Assembly: GCA_902801845.1 (NCBI GenBank)
Contig: CADCJW010000003.1
Location: 201,618-242,641, forward strand
Length of the DNA stretch: 41,024 nucleotides
Direction: 5' to 3'
DNA from: an uncultured Eubacteriales bacterium
Lineage (GTDB): Bacteria > Bacillota > Clostridia > Christensenellales > CAG-138
Below, one piece after another: positions 16,901-25,028 of the stretch. Both the position numbers and the translations under genes were made by a program. Below the pieces are notes generated by a model that had not been told where the DNA came from, searched no databases, and saw nothing but the letters and a program-made list of their open reading frames with translations. Positions within the stretch are counted from its first letter, which is position 1. The number at the start of each line of letters is the position of its first letter.

Positions 16901-17377
16901 CAGGATAACGCCCTGGTGACCGTGGCCGGGCTCCTCACGGGCTGCAAGACCCGGCCAACTAAGGGAAATAACGGCATGATGGGTTACGCCGATCTGGAGG
17001 GCGTGACCGGCACGGTGGAAACGGTGATCTTCCCCCGGACGCTGCAGCTATACGGCCGCTATTTCCACGACGACGCTCCGGTGCTGGTGAAGGGCCGGCT
17101 GAACATTCGAGAGGAGCGGGTGAACTCCCTGCTCATCGAGGAGCTGACAGATCTGGAGGCGGCTTCCCAAAAGCTGTATATCCGGCTGCCGGTCCTGTCC
17201 GATTCCTATAAGGTGCAGAAGATCATCCAAAACTATCCCGGCCAGACCCCCATCGTGCTGGTGGACGCCAAGCGTCAGGCCAAGGGCGCGCCTCGGGATT
17301 GGAATGTGAAGGTGGATGAGGAGCTTATGGACACCCTGAAGGCGGTATTCGGCAAGGAGAACGTGATCCTGAAATGA
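13964..17377 (+). CDS. dnaE: DNA polymerase III alpha subunit, DnaE type
   Basis: A 1137-residue replicative polymerase subunit. The N-terminal PHP domain begins FVHLHVHTQYSLLDG with the H7-x-H9 metal motif. The palm domain carries PDFDVDF at 396-402, where D399 and D401 match the catalytic aspartates of the E. coli enzyme. GPGRGSGAASL near 360, the fingers region and the helix-hairpin-helix and OB-fold domains (about 960-1040) follow. There is no inserted exonuclease domain, so this is DnaE and not PolC. The length is typical of DnaE1. A GGGGAGG site precedes the ATG. The stop overlaps the rlmD start (ATGA), so the two are translationally coupled. Confidence 0.97.
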   Translation: MSVPFVHLHVHTQYSLLDGAARIPALVARAKALGQTALAITDHGVMYGVIDFYRECKKQGIKPILGMEAYVSPRAYTVKEGKADRDYAHLILLAKDQTGYQNLMQLSSEAFIHGFYYKPRIDYDLLERHHEGLVCLSACLAGDIPQHLLHDRDEEAYKLARRLKGMFGEDFYIELQNHGIREQMYILPKLKRLAYELGIKTVVTNDIHYTDREDAEAQDVLLCIQTQRYVDEQDRMHMGAEEFYCKSAEEMLLFLPGEERSLENTVEVADKCNVEIEFGKRRLPKYTAPGGMDNRTYLRQLCEEGMAKKMPNAGKEAWDRLNYELSVVENMGFVDYYLIVWDFIHFAKSHNIMVGPGRGSGAASLAAYCMGITDVDPLKYALLFERFLNPERVSMPDFDVDFCYERRQEVIDYVGEKYGEGHVSQIITFGTMAAKAVIRDVCRVLRVPYAEADKLAKLVPNMLKITLKDAMQMQPELKSLYDADPTTKKVLDLSMKLEGLPRHSSTHAAGVVISGVPLETVVPLQSNDGVLTTQFPMTTLEELGLLKMDFLGLRTLTVIRDALNFIREQGKEPPDFSTNDFTDKEVYAMIARGDTDGVFQLESAGMRQFLMQLKPDCFEDIIAGIALYRPGPMESIPRYIQGKHDPSSVHYEDPRLEPILSTTYGCMVYQEQVMEIVRTLGGYSLGRADIVRRAMSKKKHDVMAREREYFVHGTEGVEGAVKRGVSERVADHIFDEMMDFASYAFNKAHAACYAVTTYRTAYLKHYFPVEFLAAIINGYMGNSDSVAEYVYAARKSGIRVLGPDVNKSRPKFSVEEGAIRFGLAAVKNVGEAVMEELVQERQQRGAFRDFWDFCDRVGGLNKRMVENMIYAGCFDSMGYTRTQLLKVYDRAMELAAKTRRNRDAGQMSLFDMDVGTAEVTAHPPILPAAEMPHKLLLQKEREATGLYLSGHPLDDYMDVLASYPVTVMDLVEADGNTGVQDNALVTVAGLLTGCKTRPTKGNNGMMGYADLEGVTGTVETVIFPRTLQLYGRYFHDDAPVLVKGRLNIREERVNSLLIEELTDLEAASQKLYIRLPVLSDSYKVQKIIQNYPGQTPIVLVDAKRQAKGAPRDWNVKVDEELMDTLKAVFGKENVILK

Positions 17378-19002
17378 GCATGGTACCGGTGGAAAAGAAT
17401 GAAGAGCTGGAATTGACCGTGGGCAGCGTCACCCTGGAAGGGACGGGCGTGGGCCGGGTGGACGGCTTTGCTGTCTTTGTGCCGGGGGCCCTTCCCGGGG
17501 AACGGGTGCGGATACATATCATTAAAGTGACGAGCTCCTACGCCGTAGGAAAACTCCTGTCCGTCGTGGAGCCCTCGCCCCATCGGATGGAGCCCCTTTG
17601 CCCCGTATACGCCCGCTGCGGCGGCTGCGCCTTTGGGCATGTGACCTATGAGGAGGAGCTGCGCATCAAGGAAGGGCAGGTGGCGGAGGCCCTGACGCGG
17701 CTGGGCGGCCTTATCGAGGTGCCCTTGCGTCCCATCCTTGGCATGGATAGGCCTGAACGGTATCGAAACAAGGGGGCCTTCCCCTTCGGCATGACGGAAC
17801 AGGGCCCCGCATTCGGATTCTACGCACCCCGGAGCCATCGGCTGGTGCCGGTGGAGGATTGCAGCATCGAAAAGGGACCGGTCTGTCGCGCCGTGCAGGC
17901 GGTGAAGGGGTGGGCAGATCGATGCCATATCCAGCCCTATGACGAACGGACGGGGAAGGGCACCCTGCGCCATGCCGTGGCCCGGGTCACCACCTCCGGC
18001 GAGCTGATGGCCGTCGTCGTCACCCGGGGGGATCTGCCTCATAAGAAGGAGCTGACGGACGCTCTGTCCTTTGCGGACAGCGTCTATTGGAATCGAAACG
18101 ACAGGAACACCAACGTGATCTTCGGCGACAGCTTCGCTCTGCTGTCCGGCAAGCCCACTCTGCGGGAGACCCTCTGCAATCTCACCTTTGAGGTGAGTCC
18201 CCGGTCCTTTTTGCAGGTGAACTCCATCCAGACCCAAAAGCTCTACGGGGCCGCCCTGGAGCTGCTGGCGCCTCAAGCCGATGAAACGGTGGCGGACGTC
18301 TACTGCGGCATCGGCACCATCAGCCTGCTTTTAGCCAAGAAGGCCGGGAAGGTGATCGGCATCGAGGTGGTCCCTGAGGCAGTGGAGAACGCCAAAGAGA
18401 ACGCCGCCCGCAACGGCATCCGGAACGCTACCTTCCTTTGTGCCCCGGCGGAGGAGGCTTTACCTCGACTGGTTGCGCAGGGACAGACCATCGACTGTCT
18501 CACCGTGGATCCGCCCCGCAAGGGCTGCGATCCGGAGGTCATCGATGCCATCCTCGCTTCCGGCGCCCAGCGCATGATCTACGTCTCCTGCAATCCCGCC
18601 ACCCTGGCCCGGGACGTAAAGCGCCTGGTGGCTGGCGGCTTCACCGTTCAGGCCGTTCAGCCTGTGGACATGTTCCCAAGATGCGGCCATGTGGAGACGG
18701 TATGTCTTTTGTCCAAACTTTCTGAGGCGAAGCATCATATCAGTGTTCAGGTCGATATGGACGAGTTGGATCTGACCGCAGCAGAGAGCAAGGCTACATA
18801 TGAAGAGATCCAAGCGTGGGTGCAGGAAAAGTACGGATTCCATGTGACACACCTGAATATCGCGAAGACCAAGAGAAAGTGTGGGATTATAGAACGGCAG
18901 AACTATAATCTGCCGAAGAGTGAAGACAGTCGGTCTCCTGAGACCCCGAAGAAAAAGGAAGAGGCGATCATCGAGGCGTTTAAGGCTTTTCAGATGATTT
19001 GA
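17374..19002 (+). CDS. rlmD: 23S rRNA (uracil-C5)-methyltransferase with element-derived C-terminal extension
   Basis: A 542-residue RlmD/RumA-type enzyme. An N-terminal TRAM domain (about 10-65) is followed by iron-sulphur cysteines C76, C82, C85 and C164, the SAM-binding motif VADVYCGIGT near 310, and the catalytic C406 in YVSCNP. The usual enzyme ends shortly after HVETV (439-443). Here about 94 extra residues follow, with VDMDELDLTAAESKATYEEIQAWV and KRKCGIIERQNYN. This is a domain I know from mobile elements inserted at rlmD homologues in Firmicutes, where it replaces the native tail. Codon and base composition change at the same point. The enzyme core is complete, so activity is probably kept. 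Confidence 0.93.
   Translation: MSMVPVEKNEELELTVGSVTLEGTGVGRVDGFAVFVPGALPGERVRIHIIKVTSSYAVGKLLSVVEPSPHRMEPLCPVYARCGGCAFGHVTYEEELRIKEGQVAEALTRLGGLIEVPLRPILGMDRPERYRNKGAFPFGMTEQGPAFGFYAPRSHRLVPVEDCSIEKGPVCRAVQAVKGWADRCHIQPYDERTGKGTLRHAVARVTTSGELMAVVVTRGDLPHKKELTDALSFADSVYWNRNDRNTNVIFGDSFALLSGKPTLRETLCNLTFEVSPRSFLQVNSIQTQKLYGAALELLAPQADETVADVYCGIGTISLLLAKKAGKVIGIEVVPEAVENAKENAARNGIRNATFLCAPAEEALPRLVAQGQTIDCLTVDPPRKGCDPEVIDAILASGAQRMIYVSCNPATLARDVKRLVAGGFTVQAVQPVDMFPRCGHVETVCLLSKLSEAKHHISVQVDMDELDLTAAESKATYEEIQAWVQEKYGFHVTHLNIAKTKRKCGIIERQNYNLPKSEDSRSPETPKKKEEAIIEAFKAFQMI
18688..18711 (+). other. Left attachment site (attL) within rlmD
   Basis: The codons for HVETVCLL mark the point where the conserved RlmD sequence stops and the extension begins. 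Thirteen of the first 14 bases other than third codon positions agree in pattern with the site at 38167 (CATGT-GA-AC-GT, differing only at synonymous positions). For a serine recombinase only a 2-bp core must be identical, so imperfect similarity is expected. Confidence 0.6.
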
Positions 19003-19024
19003 AGTGGATAAAACTATATAAACA

Positions 19025-19060
19025 GGGAGCAGATCACATTAGCGTGGTCTGCTCCCTTTC
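19025..19060. terminator. Bidirectional terminator between rlmD and the AraC regulator
   Basis: A 13-bp stem (19025-19037 with 19044-19056, one G-T pair, loop ATTAGC) is followed by TTTCTTT on the plus strand and by an A/T-rich run on the minus strand. It serves both convergent genes. Confidence 0.85.
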
Positions 19061-19061
19061 T

Positions 19062-20102
19062 TTATGCTTCGATTTGAGCACTCCTCCGGAATCTGTCCGG
19101 CGTGATCCCGTACATCTCTTTAAAGCTGCGGATAAACTGGCGGGTATCTTTATAGCCAATCTCTTCGCAGATGTGATCGAGTTTCCACTTTCTTGTTTTC
19201 AGCAGCTCTGCTGCTTTTCGGAGTTTGAAATCTTTGACAGTTTCCGAGAAGGACCGTCCGGCCTGCTCCTGAAACATACGGCTCAAATAGGATTCATTGT
19301 AATGGAATTCTGCAGCCAGGTCATGGAGCGTAACGGTGCGATAATGATTGTACATGTAGTTGACCATGTCGAGGATCCGCTGGTCCCGTAATGCAATGCT
19401 GTAGAGAGGCTGCATCGTGTCCATATATCGCTGTAGGATATAGGTAATAAGATTTGCCGCAGTCGATTCCATCAACTCTTTCTGATAAGGCAGTGCAAGA
19501 CTTTGCTGCTCGTACAGAAAGAGCAGCATACTTTCGGCGGCAGGGTCCTTACCGCATTGAAAGCTGATCGGATAGACCATGGAGGGAAGATGCGGAATGC
19601 TCATCTTTATGAAGTGACTGAGCCTGATTTTCATGGTGAGGCACAGTGAGTCGCCGACGGAAATGAGCTGGTGTCTTGTCGGGACCGGGATAATAATAAA
19701 ACTGCCTTCCTGTTGGATGACCTCGTTTTCCCCGACGCGATGCATGCAGCTGCCCCGAAGCACATAAGCGCATTCGATAAACTCGTGTGAGTGTGCAGGT
19801 ATTTCAATATAACGGAGCAGTTTTTCTACGGCAACATTCCTGTCAGACGGCATGAAGTCCTCCTCTGTCAGGCCGGTGTTTCCGTATCTCTCATGAAAAG
19901 AAGCTACGATCTGCCCTTGCTCCCGAAGGGCAGGCGGATCATTGATGCTCTCCAGCGTATGACGGCTCGTTCCGTGCATTGTCAGGTATAAATACTGACC
20001 GTGCCGAAGAAGGGCTCCCGTCTGCCGGAAGGAATCCATTCCGGCCTTCTCATAGGGGTCCAGCCGGGATAATTCCCGGATCAGGTGATTATAGTTTGCC
20101 AA
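19062..20102 (-). CDS. AraC-family transcriptional regulator
   Basis: A 346-residue DNA-binding regulator. The middle part (about 90-175) has a cupin-like sensor pattern, IPAHSHEFIECAYVLRGSCMHRV, expected to bind a small sugar ligand. The C-terminal 100 residues hold two helix-turn-helix motifs: YNHYRTVTLHDLAAEFHYNESYLSRMF, and ICEEIGYKDTRQFIRSFKEMYGITPDRFRR, the AraC signature. The start is TTG at 20102 behind a GGAG site. It is divergent from the glycoside operon and is its most likely activator, responding to an imported sugar or breakdown product. Confidence 0.92.
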   Translation of the reverse strand: MANYNHLIRELSRLDPYEKAGMDSFRQTGALLRHGQYLYLTMHGTSRHTLESINDPPALREQGQIVASFHERYGNTGLTEEDFMPSDRNVAVEKLLRYIEIPAHSHEFIECAYVLRGSCMHRVGENEVIQQEGSFIIIPVPTRHQLISVGDSLCLTMKIRLSHFIKMSIPHLPSMVYPISFQCGKDPAAESMLLFLYEQQSLALPYQKELMESTAANLITYILQRYMDTMQPLYSIALRDQRILDMVNYMYNHYRTVTLHDLAAEFHYNESYLSRMFQEQAGRSFSETVKDFKLRKAAELLKTRKWKLDHICEEIGYKDTRQFIRSFKEMYGITPDRFRRSAQIEA

Positions 20103-20155
20103 GGCGGTTCTCCGTTCATAAGTATAACAGCTTCGGATTCTTCCGAGATATGTCT

Positions 20156-20184
20156 ATTATATCTTCCATAAAAGTAAAATTCAA
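20156..20184 (-). promoter_or_regulatory. Promoter of the AraC regulator
   Basis: TTGAAT (20179-20184) and a perfect TATAAT (20156-20161) are separated by 17 bp on the minus strand, 54 bp upstream of the TTG start. Confidence 0.8.
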
Positions 20185-20218
20185 CCTATCATATGCGTAA
20201 AATAGGGGCATTTTTTTA

Positions 20219-20238
20219 TTTCGTGCGAAACGTATAAT
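20219..20238 (+). promoter_or_regulatory. Promoter and inverted repeat of the glycoside operon
   Basis: A perfect TATAAT (20233-20238) lies 33 bp upstream of the first gene. No -35 box is present at 17 bp. Instead the inverted repeat TTTCG-TG-CGAAA (20219-20230) sits just before the -10 box. A missing -35 box is typical of activator-dependent promoters, which fits control by the divergent AraC protein; the inverted repeat may be its site or that of a repressor. Confidence 0.6.
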
Positions 20239-20271
20239 AGAATACAGAAAAGCAGAGAGAGGATCCTGAAT

Positions 20272-21237
20272 ATGGGAAAACGCCTGAACGATCTGAAATG
20301 TACCCTCATCCAGAAAGCGGTTTATGCAAAACTTTACAAGGGGCACAAACCCAATGAATGGGAACCCTGGCATGAACCGGGAGTGAAGAAGCTGGAAAGC
20401 GGCCTGATCTGCCGAAACGACGTCAAATACGGGGAGACCTGGCCGAACAGCTTTGCGGACATCTGGTATCCCGATGACAGCGGGGAGAAGCGGCCTGTAG
20501 TGGTGTACTTCCATGGCGGCGGCTTCATTTTCGGAAATAAATCCTCCGGCGACCCGATGCAGATCGGTGGTGGAGGCGTTGGAAAGCTGGAAGCCATTGT
20601 GAAGGAGGGATACATTCTTGTGAATGCGGATTATGCCCTGGCGCCGCAGTACCGGTTTCCGGTGCCGATCCGGCAGACGGACGAGTTGTTCCGCTATCTG
20701 ATCGCACGTGAAGAGGAACTGCATTTGGATATGTCCCGCATTTGTCTTTCGGGAGGCAGCGCCGGGGCGAATATGACGGCAATCTACGCCGCCTGCGTCT
20801 GTAATCCCGAGTATGCCGCCATGCTCGGCGTCGATCCCGTGATGACAAAGGAAAACCTGAAGGTGCTGGCCATCGACGAGGCCGCGCTGGACGCCAGCGT
20901 ATTTGACGGCAATATGTACGCCATGCTGGGCTGCGCTATCGGCGCAAAGCGAAATACGCTGGAGGCCGTGGCGCTCATCAACGCGAAAACCTATATTCGC
21001 GAAAGCTTCATTCCCAGCTGGATCAACGCCTCCAACGAGCCCAACGACGAAAACGGCTATTTCATCACGGAGGGACGCGGCCTCAAAAAGAAGCTGGACG
21101 AGATCGGCGTCCCAAACGACCTGGTCTTCTTTCCCGGAGCAAAGCTGCCACACGGCTATATGGACCGTATGGATCAGGAACCACATGCCAAAGAGGCCTT
21201 CGAGAGGATGATGGCGTTTATCAATAAGTATATTTAA
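20272..21237 (+). CDS. Alpha/beta-hydrolase esterase (HSL-like)
   Basis: A 321-residue protein with the hormone-sensitive-lipase pattern. It has the oxyanion-hole motif HGGG at 81-84 and the nucleophile S163 in GGSAG, and an aspartate and histidine near the end (DEIGVPNDLVFFPGAKLPHGY). It has no signal peptide, so it acts in the cytoplasm. Enzymes of this type cleave acetyl or other small acyl esters from sugars. It is the first gene of the operon, 14 bp before the transporter, and behind the regulated promoter. The exact acyl group is unknown. Confidence 0.82.
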   Translation: MGKRLNDLKCTLIQKAVYAKLYKGHKPNEWEPWHEPGVKKLESGLICRNDVKYGETWPNSFADIWYPDDSGEKRPVVVYFHGGGFIFGNKSSGDPMQIGGGGVGKLEAIVKEGYILVNADYALAPQYRFPVPIRQTDELFRYLIAREEELHLDMSRICLSGGSAGANMTAIYAACVCNPEYAAMLGVDPVMTKENLKVLAIDEAALDASVFDGNMYAMLGCAIGAKRNTLEAVALINAKTYIRESFIPSWINASNEPNDENGYFITEGRGLKKKLDEIGVPNDLVFFPGAKLPHGYMDRMDQEPHAKEAFERMMAFINKYI

Positions 21238-21251
21238 AGGAGAATGCAGCG

Positions 21252-22730
21252 ATGGCAAAAAAAGAACGAGTGAACAAACATCCCGACTGGCGGCTGAGTC
21301 GGTCGGAAAAGAACTGGTACTATGTGGGCGACACGGCGCGGCTTTTCTGCACGTCGCTCGTTGGCTCCTACATGACTATGTTCCTGATGTTTCAGGGTAT
21401 CAATACGGCGTCCCTGGCCACGGCGATCCTGCTCGTCAAGATCATTGACTCGGTGGATGATGTGCTGTTTGGCTATATCATCGATAGAATCAACATCAAA
21501 GAATGGAAACTGTTTCGGAAATATGCCGGCGATGGCAAGTATATGCCCTGGTACCGGCTGTTCTTCTGGACTTTCCCGGTTGCGACGATCCTGTTTTTCC
21601 TGATGCCTAAGGATGCACCGGATGCACTTAAAATCGCCTGGTTTTTCGTGACTTATCTGTTCTATGACTTCACCTGCACGCTGACTGAAGTCCCGATGCA
21701 GTCGATGGTCACCACATTGACGGACAGCCCCTCCGAACGGAACAGTATTCTGACCGTGAAAGGCGTGATCACCGTCATAGCGGCTATCGGCATGGCGACT
21801 GTCGTCTCCGCGCTGATGAGCGAAAAGGTGGGCGTTCCGCTGAGAAACATCGGCGTCTGCGGCGCTGTGATATTCCTTGTCTTCATGGTTCCCATGGTGT
21901 TTAAGGTCCATGAGCACAACACCGAGCTCAAAAATGTAGAGAACGAAGGCTCTCAGGAGAAGTACAGCTTCAGGGACATGATTAACTGCGTGTTCACAAA
22001 CAAATACATCTTGATCTATTTCCTGGCTGTCATCATTTCCACAGTCTTCTGCACCCGCACAGCGGTGGAGGGCTTCCTCGGCTTTTATATTTTCCATGAT
22101 TCGATGGTTTTCACCTATGTTATGCTGATCGGCTTTGTCCCCGGCATCATTCTCAGCGCTTTCTGCGGAAAGCTGGCGGACAAATTTGGCAAACGTAACC
22201 TTCTCGCTTTCATTTTTGCACTGCTTACAGCCGCCACTCTGATCATTTATTTCTTCTGCCGCGACAACAAGACCATGTTCATCGTGATCGGCGGTCTGTG
22301 TGCCATTCCAAATGCTCTTGTAAGTGTAGTCAGGACCTACATCGCGCCTGACACCATCGACTATACCCGGTATAAGACCGGTAAGGACTGCTCCGGCATT
22401 TTCTATTCCCTGCAATCCTTCCTGAACAAAGTGCTGAGCGGTGTGCTCGGTTCCGTTGCGCTGTATATCCTGGCGGCCTATGGATGGAAGGAGGTCGTGG
22501 GCGACAGCTTTGCAGATCTGGCCGCCCAGGGCGTGACCCAGTCCGAGACCGCGCTGAACGCACTCTGGGATCTGGGCTATCTGATCCCGGCCATCGGCTT
22601 CGGGATCTCTGCGATCCTGCTATACGCGTTCTACAATCTGAAGGATAAGGACGCGGAGCTGATGGCCAAGTGCAACGCCGGACAGATCACCCGCGAGGAA
22701 TGTGAAGCACAGCTTTCGAGGAAGTACTGA
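21252..22730 (+). CDS. GPH-type sugar:cation symporter (MFS)
   Basis: A 492-residue transporter with about twelve membrane helices. The N-terminus NWYYVGDTARLF, the loop DSVDDVLFGYIIDR and the stretch YEVPMQSM-like TLTEVPMQSMVTTLTDSPSERN are typical of the glycoside-pentoside-hexuronide family (MelB, XynB, GusB relatives). The late motif GIFYSLQSFLNKV also fits. It imports a glycoside with a cation. It is the only transporter in the operon, so it probably carries the substrate for the cytoplasmic glycosidases. The stop codon overlaps the start of the GH2 gene (TGATG). Confidence 0.9.
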   Translation: MAKKERVNKHPDWRLSRSEKNWYYVGDTARLFCTSLVGSYMTMFLMFQGINTASLATAILLVKIIDSVDDVLFGYIIDRINIKEWKLFRKYAGDGKYMPWYRLFFWTFPVATILFFLMPKDAPDALKIAWFFVTYLFYDFTCTLTEVPMQSMVTTLTDSPSERNSILTVKGVITVIAAIGMATVVSALMSEKVGVPLRNIGVCGAVIFLVFMVPMVFKVHEHNTELKNVENEGSQEKYSFRDMINCVFTNKYILIYFLAVIISTVFCTRTAVEGFLGFYIFHDSMVFTYVMLIGFVPGIILSAFCGKLADKFGKRNLLAFIFALLTAATLIIYFFCRDNKTMFIVIGGLCAIPNALVSVVRTYIAPDTIDYTRYKTGKDCSGIFYSLQSFLNKVLSGVLGSVALYILAAYGWKEVVGDSFADLAAQGVTQSETALNALWDLGYLIPAIGFGISAILLYAFYNLKDKDAELMAKCNAGQITREECEAQLSRKY

Positions 22731-25027
22731 TGAATCGGGAGAGCTTCAACAGCGGCTGGCTGTTCTGCCGCGGCAGCGGAACGGCGCTGGAGCGCACGAT
22801 CAATGGTACACAGTCGCCGGTCCCAGTAACGCTTCCCCACGACGCCATGATCGCTCGGGCGCGGGATCCCCAAACGCCCACCGGCAATGCAACCGGGTAT
22901 TATCCCGCCGAGACCGTTCACTACACCAAAGAATTCGAATGGGACGGCCCCTCCGACGCCGCGTATCTGGAATTTGAAGGCATCTATCACAATGCAGCAG
23001 TCTATATCAACGGCTGCCTGGCGGCGCAGCATCCAAACGGCTATACCGCTTTTACCGTTGACATCTCGCCCTTTCTGAAACCGGGAAAGAATACCGTCAA
23101 GGTGCTGGTGCGAAACGGCGTTCCTTCCAGCCGCTGGTATACAGGCACCGGCATTTACCGGGACGTGTGGCTTTATCGGGCGGGCGGCGTCCATATCGCG
23201 CCAAACGGCGTGAGAATCACGGTGACGGAAGCAGATGAAGAAGCCGCGGCACTGCTGATCCAAACTACGCTGGTCAACCGGGAAGCGAAGCAGCAGACGC
23301 TCTGTCTGCGCCACCGGATCGGCGATGCGGAGATCAGCGCCCCGGTAACACTCCTGGCGTGCGAGACCAAGACGGCAGCGCTGCGCTTTACGCTGGAGCA
23401 TCCGAAGCTCTGGAGCGTTGACCGCCCTTACCTGTACAATTGCGAGACCGAACTAGAGGGACTGGACACCGAGCACACGCGCTTCGGCGTCCGAACGCTT
23501 TCTCTGGACATAAGACGCGGGCTGCGCGTAAACGGCGAGCCCATCAAGCTCCGGGGCGGATGCATCCACCAGGATCACGGCGTGATCGGGGCGGTGGAGC
23601 ACCGGGCGCTGACTTTCCGGCGTATCCGAAAGCTCAAGGAAGCGGGCTATAACGCGATCCGCTGCGCCCATTTTCCCACCAGCCGGACGGTGCTGGAGGC
23701 CTGTGACGAGCTGGGGATGCTCGTGATGCTGGAGCTCTGCGACGCCTGGACAGCGCCGAAGGTGGACTCTGATTATTCCGCCCACTTCCTTTCTCACTGG
23801 AAGGAAGACGCCGCTACTATGGTGGAACTGGCTTTCCATCATCCCTCGGTGATCTTTTATTCCATCGGCAATGAGATCTGCGAGGTCAGCGATCCCCACG
23901 AAGTGCAATACGGCAGACAGATCTGCGGCCATATCCGAAAACTGGATCCCACGCGCTATCTCACCAACTGTATAAACCCGGTGCTGTCGCTGATGGATCG
24001 CATTCCGGAGCTGGCTGTCAGGGCCGGGGCGGACATCAATTCCATTTTGAACGGGAATGCGGAGGAGCTGGCCAGACTGATGGCCTCCCAGGAAATCGGA
24101 GAGCCGCTGGAGGAGGCATTCAGTTATCTGGACGTGGCAGGCTACAATTACGCCACCTTCCGTTACGAAGCAGACGCTGCGCAGTATCCCCACCGCGTCA
24201 TGCTTGGCGCGGAATGCTATCCCGGGGCTCTCTATGAGAACTGGAAGCTCTGCGAGAAACTTCCGCAGCTAATCGGGGACTTCGGCTGGGCAGCCTGGGA
24301 CTACCTGGGCGAGGCCGGCGTCGGGCAACACCGCTACGGCGAGGCGCTGGAGTACGATCTGTACGGCGCCTATCCCTGGCGGACTGCAGGCTGCGGTGAC
24401 TTCGATCTGATCGGCGACCGCCGGCCGGTATCCTACTGGCGACAGATCGTCTGGGGGCTTCGGAAAGAGCCCTATCTCGCGGTTCAGGACCCGGCCCATT
24501 ACGGAGAAAAGCAGTCTCCCACCCGTTGGGGCTGGTCAGACGCCCTGCGGAGCTGGAACTATCGGGACTATGAAGGTAGGCCTATTATGGTGGAGGTCTA
24601 TTCCGACGCTGACGAAGTTGAACTGCTTGTCAACGGCCGCTCGGTCGGGAGACAAAGGACAGAGCGCTGCAAGGCGCTGTTTGATACCGTTTACGAGCCG
24701 GGCGAGCTGACAGCGATCAATATCCGGGAAGGAAAGAGAGCAGAACAGGACCGGCTGATGACGGCATCAGATGACGTGCATATCGAACAGGCAAACCTTG
24801 CCGGCGGAATCATTGAGCTCTCCGTAAAGGACAAAAAAGGCATCCTTAACCCGGAAGCGGTGCTGACGCTCACAGCAGAAACGATTGGAGAGCGTACGAT
24901 CCTGGGCTTTGGTACGGCAGACCCGAAGAGCGAGGAAAACTATTTCGACAGGACCATCCGAACCTGGCACGGCCGGGCGCTTATCGTGACACGCGGTGAC
25001 GGAGAATTAAAGATTGAGGTGCAATGA
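22730..25027 (+). CDS. Glycoside hydrolase family 2 enzyme
   Basis: A 765-residue cytoplasmic enzyme. It has the sugar-binding domain (about 40-165, with SRWYTGTGIYRDVWL), an immunoglobulin-like domain, and the TIM barrel (about 270-600) with RGGCIHQDHG and NAIRCAHFP. The acid/base is E382 in SIGNEI and the probable nucleophile E495 in GAECYP. A C-terminal pair of beta domains (DUF4982-like, DEVELLVNGRSVG) follows. GH2 covers beta-galactosidases, beta-glucuronidases and beta-mannosidases; the specificity cannot be read here. No signal peptide is seen. Its stop is followed at once by the next esterase start (25029). Confidence 0.93.
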   Translation: MNRESFNSGWLFCRGSGTALERTINGTQSPVPVTLPHDAMIARARDPQTPTGNATGYYPAETVHYTKEFEWDGPSDAAYLEFEGIYHNAAVYINGCLAAQHPNGYTAFTVDISPFLKPGKNTVKVLVRNGVPSSRWYTGTGIYRDVWLYRAGGVHIAPNGVRITVTEADEEAAALLIQTTLVNREAKQQTLCLRHRIGDAEISAPVTLLACETKTAALRFTLEHPKLWSVDRPYLYNCETELEGLDTEHTRFGVRTLSLDIRRGLRVNGEPIKLRGGCIHQDHGVIGAVEHRALTFRRIRKLKEAGYNAIRCAHFPTSRTVLEACDELGMLVMLELCDAWTAPKVDSDYSAHFLSHWKEDAATMVELAFHHPSVIFYSIGNEICEVSDPHEVQYGRQICGHIRKLDPTRYLTNCINPVLSLMDRIPELAVRAGADINSILNGNAEELARLMASQEIGEPLEEAFSYLDVAGYNYATFRYEADAAQYPHRVMLGAECYPGALYENWKLCEKLPQLIGDFGWAAWDYLGEAGVGQHRYGEALEYDLYGAYPWRTAGCGDFDLIGDRRPVSYWRQIVWGLRKEPYLAVQDPAHYGEKQSPTRWGWSDALRSWNYRDYEGRPIMVEVYSDADEVELLVNGRSVGRQRTERCKALFDTVYEPGELTAINIREGKRAEQDRLMTASDDVHIEQANLAGGIIELSVKDKKGILNPEAVLTLTAETIGERTILGFGTADPKSEENYFDRTIRTWHGRALIVTRGDGELKIEVQ

Positions 25028-25028
25028 C

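Noticed and set aside
20219..20230. Catabolite repression (cre) site at the operon promoter
   Set aside because: The inverted repeat does not contain the central CG-flanked pattern of the cre consensus.
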